Assembly (NCBI RefSeq): GCF_946479975.1
Contig: NZ_CAMLIX010000124.1
Coordinates: 1-15,017 of the forward strand
DNA from: an uncultured Flavobacterium sp.
GTDB taxonomy: Bacteria; Bacteroidota; Bacteroidia; Flavobacteriales; Flavobacteriaceae
Reading direction: 5' to 3'
Length of the DNA stretch: 15,017 bases
Shown one piece after another: positions 14,622 to 15,017 of the stretch; positions within the stretch are counted from its first letter, which is position 1, and each line of letters begins with the position of its first letter. The notes under the pieces were generated by a model. The model saw only the letters and a list, made by a program, of their open reading frames with translations. It was not told the DNA's origin and did not search any database. The position numbers were made by a program, and so were the translations under genes.

Positions 14622-14706
14622 GCAGGAACAAGGTCGTGCCTTCCTGGTTTGCAAAAAAATCTCCACCCATTCGGGTCGTATTTTCTTGACAAAACCTTGT
14701 TCCTGC
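14622..14706. repeat. 13-bp inverted repeat GCAGGAACAAGGT / ACCTTGTTCCTGC
   Basis: The arms 14622-14634 and 14694-14706 are exact reverse complements separated by 59 bases. This is the longest inverted repeat of the right-hand region and is unlikely by chance. It lies about 200 bases upstream of ssb. Candidates are a relaxase or replication-protein site, or the base of a large hairpin in single-stranded DNA or RNA. Confidence 0.65.
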
Positions 14707-14729
14707 TAAACACTAACCTTTTTATGCTC

Positions 14730-14830
14730 GTGAAACGAAACAAAGCATACTCCGGCTCTTTAGACGAATAAAAAAAATGTCAGAAATGAAAAAATACAGC
14801 ATTGGAAATGGCAAAAGAGTGAAACGAAAC
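14730..14830. repeat. 12-bp direct repeat GTGAAACGAAAC (two copies)
   Basis: Copies lie at 14730-14741 and 14819-14830, 89 bases apart. The first is in the loop of a short hairpin (TATGCT 14723-14728 / AGCATA 14744-14749); the second lies inside the small ORF upstream of ssb. It could be a pair of protein-binding sites. Confidence 0.5.
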
Positions 14831-14902
14831 TTCAGCACCTCCTCTCATTGCCGAATAAATCAAGGGAAAAATCAGAACAAAATTAATAACGCAAAAAAGT
14901 AG
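14777..14902 (+). CDS. Possible small basic protein upstream of ssb
   Basis: A 41-codon ORF starts MSEMKKYSIGNGKRVKRN, continues FSTSSHCRINQGKNQNKINN and stops with TAG five bases before the ssb start codon. It is strongly basic (many Lys, Arg and Asn, with only one acidic residue). The ATG is preceded by seven A residues, which is compatible with Bacteroidota initiation. I do not recognise the protein. It may be a real small protein translationally coupled to ssb, a leader peptide, or a chance ORF in a regulatory leader. The second copy of the GTGAAACGAAAC repeat lies inside it. Confidence 0.3.
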   Translation: MSEMKKYSIGNGKRVKRNFSTSSHCRINQGKNQNKINNAKK

Positions 14903-14907
14903 AAATC

Positions 14908-15017
14908 ATGACCATTACAGGAAGACTGACAAGAGATGCGGAAGTACGCACAACGTCACAGGACAAACAAGTAGTAAATTTTTCAGTAGCGACCAACGAC
15001 AGCTACCGTAACAAACA
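14908..15017 (+). CDS. ssb: Single-stranded DNA-binding protein, N-terminal part (runs off window)
   Basis: Thirty-six codons are visible before the window ends. MTITGRLTRDAEVRTT followed by VVNFSVATNDSYRNK is the start of the OB-fold of a bacterial SSB: the first strand with GRLTRDAEVR, then the second strand VVNFSVA. SSB coats single-stranded DNA during replication, repair and conjugative transfer. This is probably the element's own SSB rather than the chromosomal one. Its position in an integrase-led element, the TITGRLTRDAEV opening and a codon use somewhat richer in G and C than the genes to the left (CGC, ACG, CTG, GCG) suggest horizontal transfer. The ATG at 14908 is the only sensible start. 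Confidence 0.85.
   Translation, partial: MTITGRLTRDAEVRTTSQDKQVVNFSVATNDSYRNK

Larger units (their letters stand above)
14292..14776. other. Gene-poor structured region upstream of ssb
   Basis: No convincing intact gene lies in these 485 bases. The stretch is dense in potential secondary structure: a 9-bp repeat pair (14383-14391 / 14419-14427), a tight hairpin (14436-14452) with an adjoining outer pair (14414-14420 / 14453-14459), a 13-bp pair (14622-14634 / 14694-14706) and a 6-bp pair (14723-14728 / 14744-14749). It separates a terminator from an ssb gene in an integrative element. An origin of transfer, a single-strand promoter or an RNA leader are the main possibilities. Confidence 0.5.

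Overview
The window looks like a chromosomal segment of a Flavobacterium-type member of the Bacteroidota. The evidence is a low-GC sequence, a type IX secretion / gliding-motility adhesin locus, a promoter of the Bacteroidota TTTG-N20-TAnnTTTG form, and dispersed short repeats of the kind common in flavobacterial intergenic regions. This rests on motif recognition alone, because no database search was possible.

Left part (1-2110, + strand): the 3' end of a ribonuclease Z gene, an intergenic stretch packed with three kinds of short repeat, pdxH (vitamin B6 oxidase), and a small CAP-domain (SCP/YkwD-like) lipoprotein with its own promoter. Two hairpins at 2030-2104 separate it from the convergent locus.

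Middle (2131-12191, - strand, transcribed right to left): an apparent four-gene locus. In order of transcription it holds an unrecognised secreted 183-residue protein, a 2164-residue SprB-like modular adhesin with a type B T9SS C-terminal domain, a PorP/SprF-family outer-membrane protein, and a PorE-like periplasmic OmpA/propeller protein. By analogy with known systems, the adhesin is exported by the T9SS and held at the surface with help from its own PorP/SprF protein, while the PorE-like protein ties the assembly to peptidoglycan. A hairpin lies between the adhesin and the sprF-like gene.

Right part (about 12.2 kb to the end, + strand): the start of what looks like an integrative (conjugative) element. 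It has a CTnDOT-type tyrosine recombinase with Ser in place of the first catalytic Arg, a small unknown protein ending in a strong terminator, and about 0.6 kb rich in inverted and direct repeats with at most one tiny ORF. It ends at the start of a single-stranded DNA-binding protein gene cut by the window edge. The element appears to have inserted just upstream of the adhesin operon, so the intergenic gap 12192-12578 should hold both the attachment junction and the adhesin promoter.

Most novel-looking points: the structured region in front of ssb (a candidate oriT, leading-region promoter or RNA leader), the mosaic adhesin with a Trp-rich insert between two repeat copies, and the unknown first gene of the adhesin operon.
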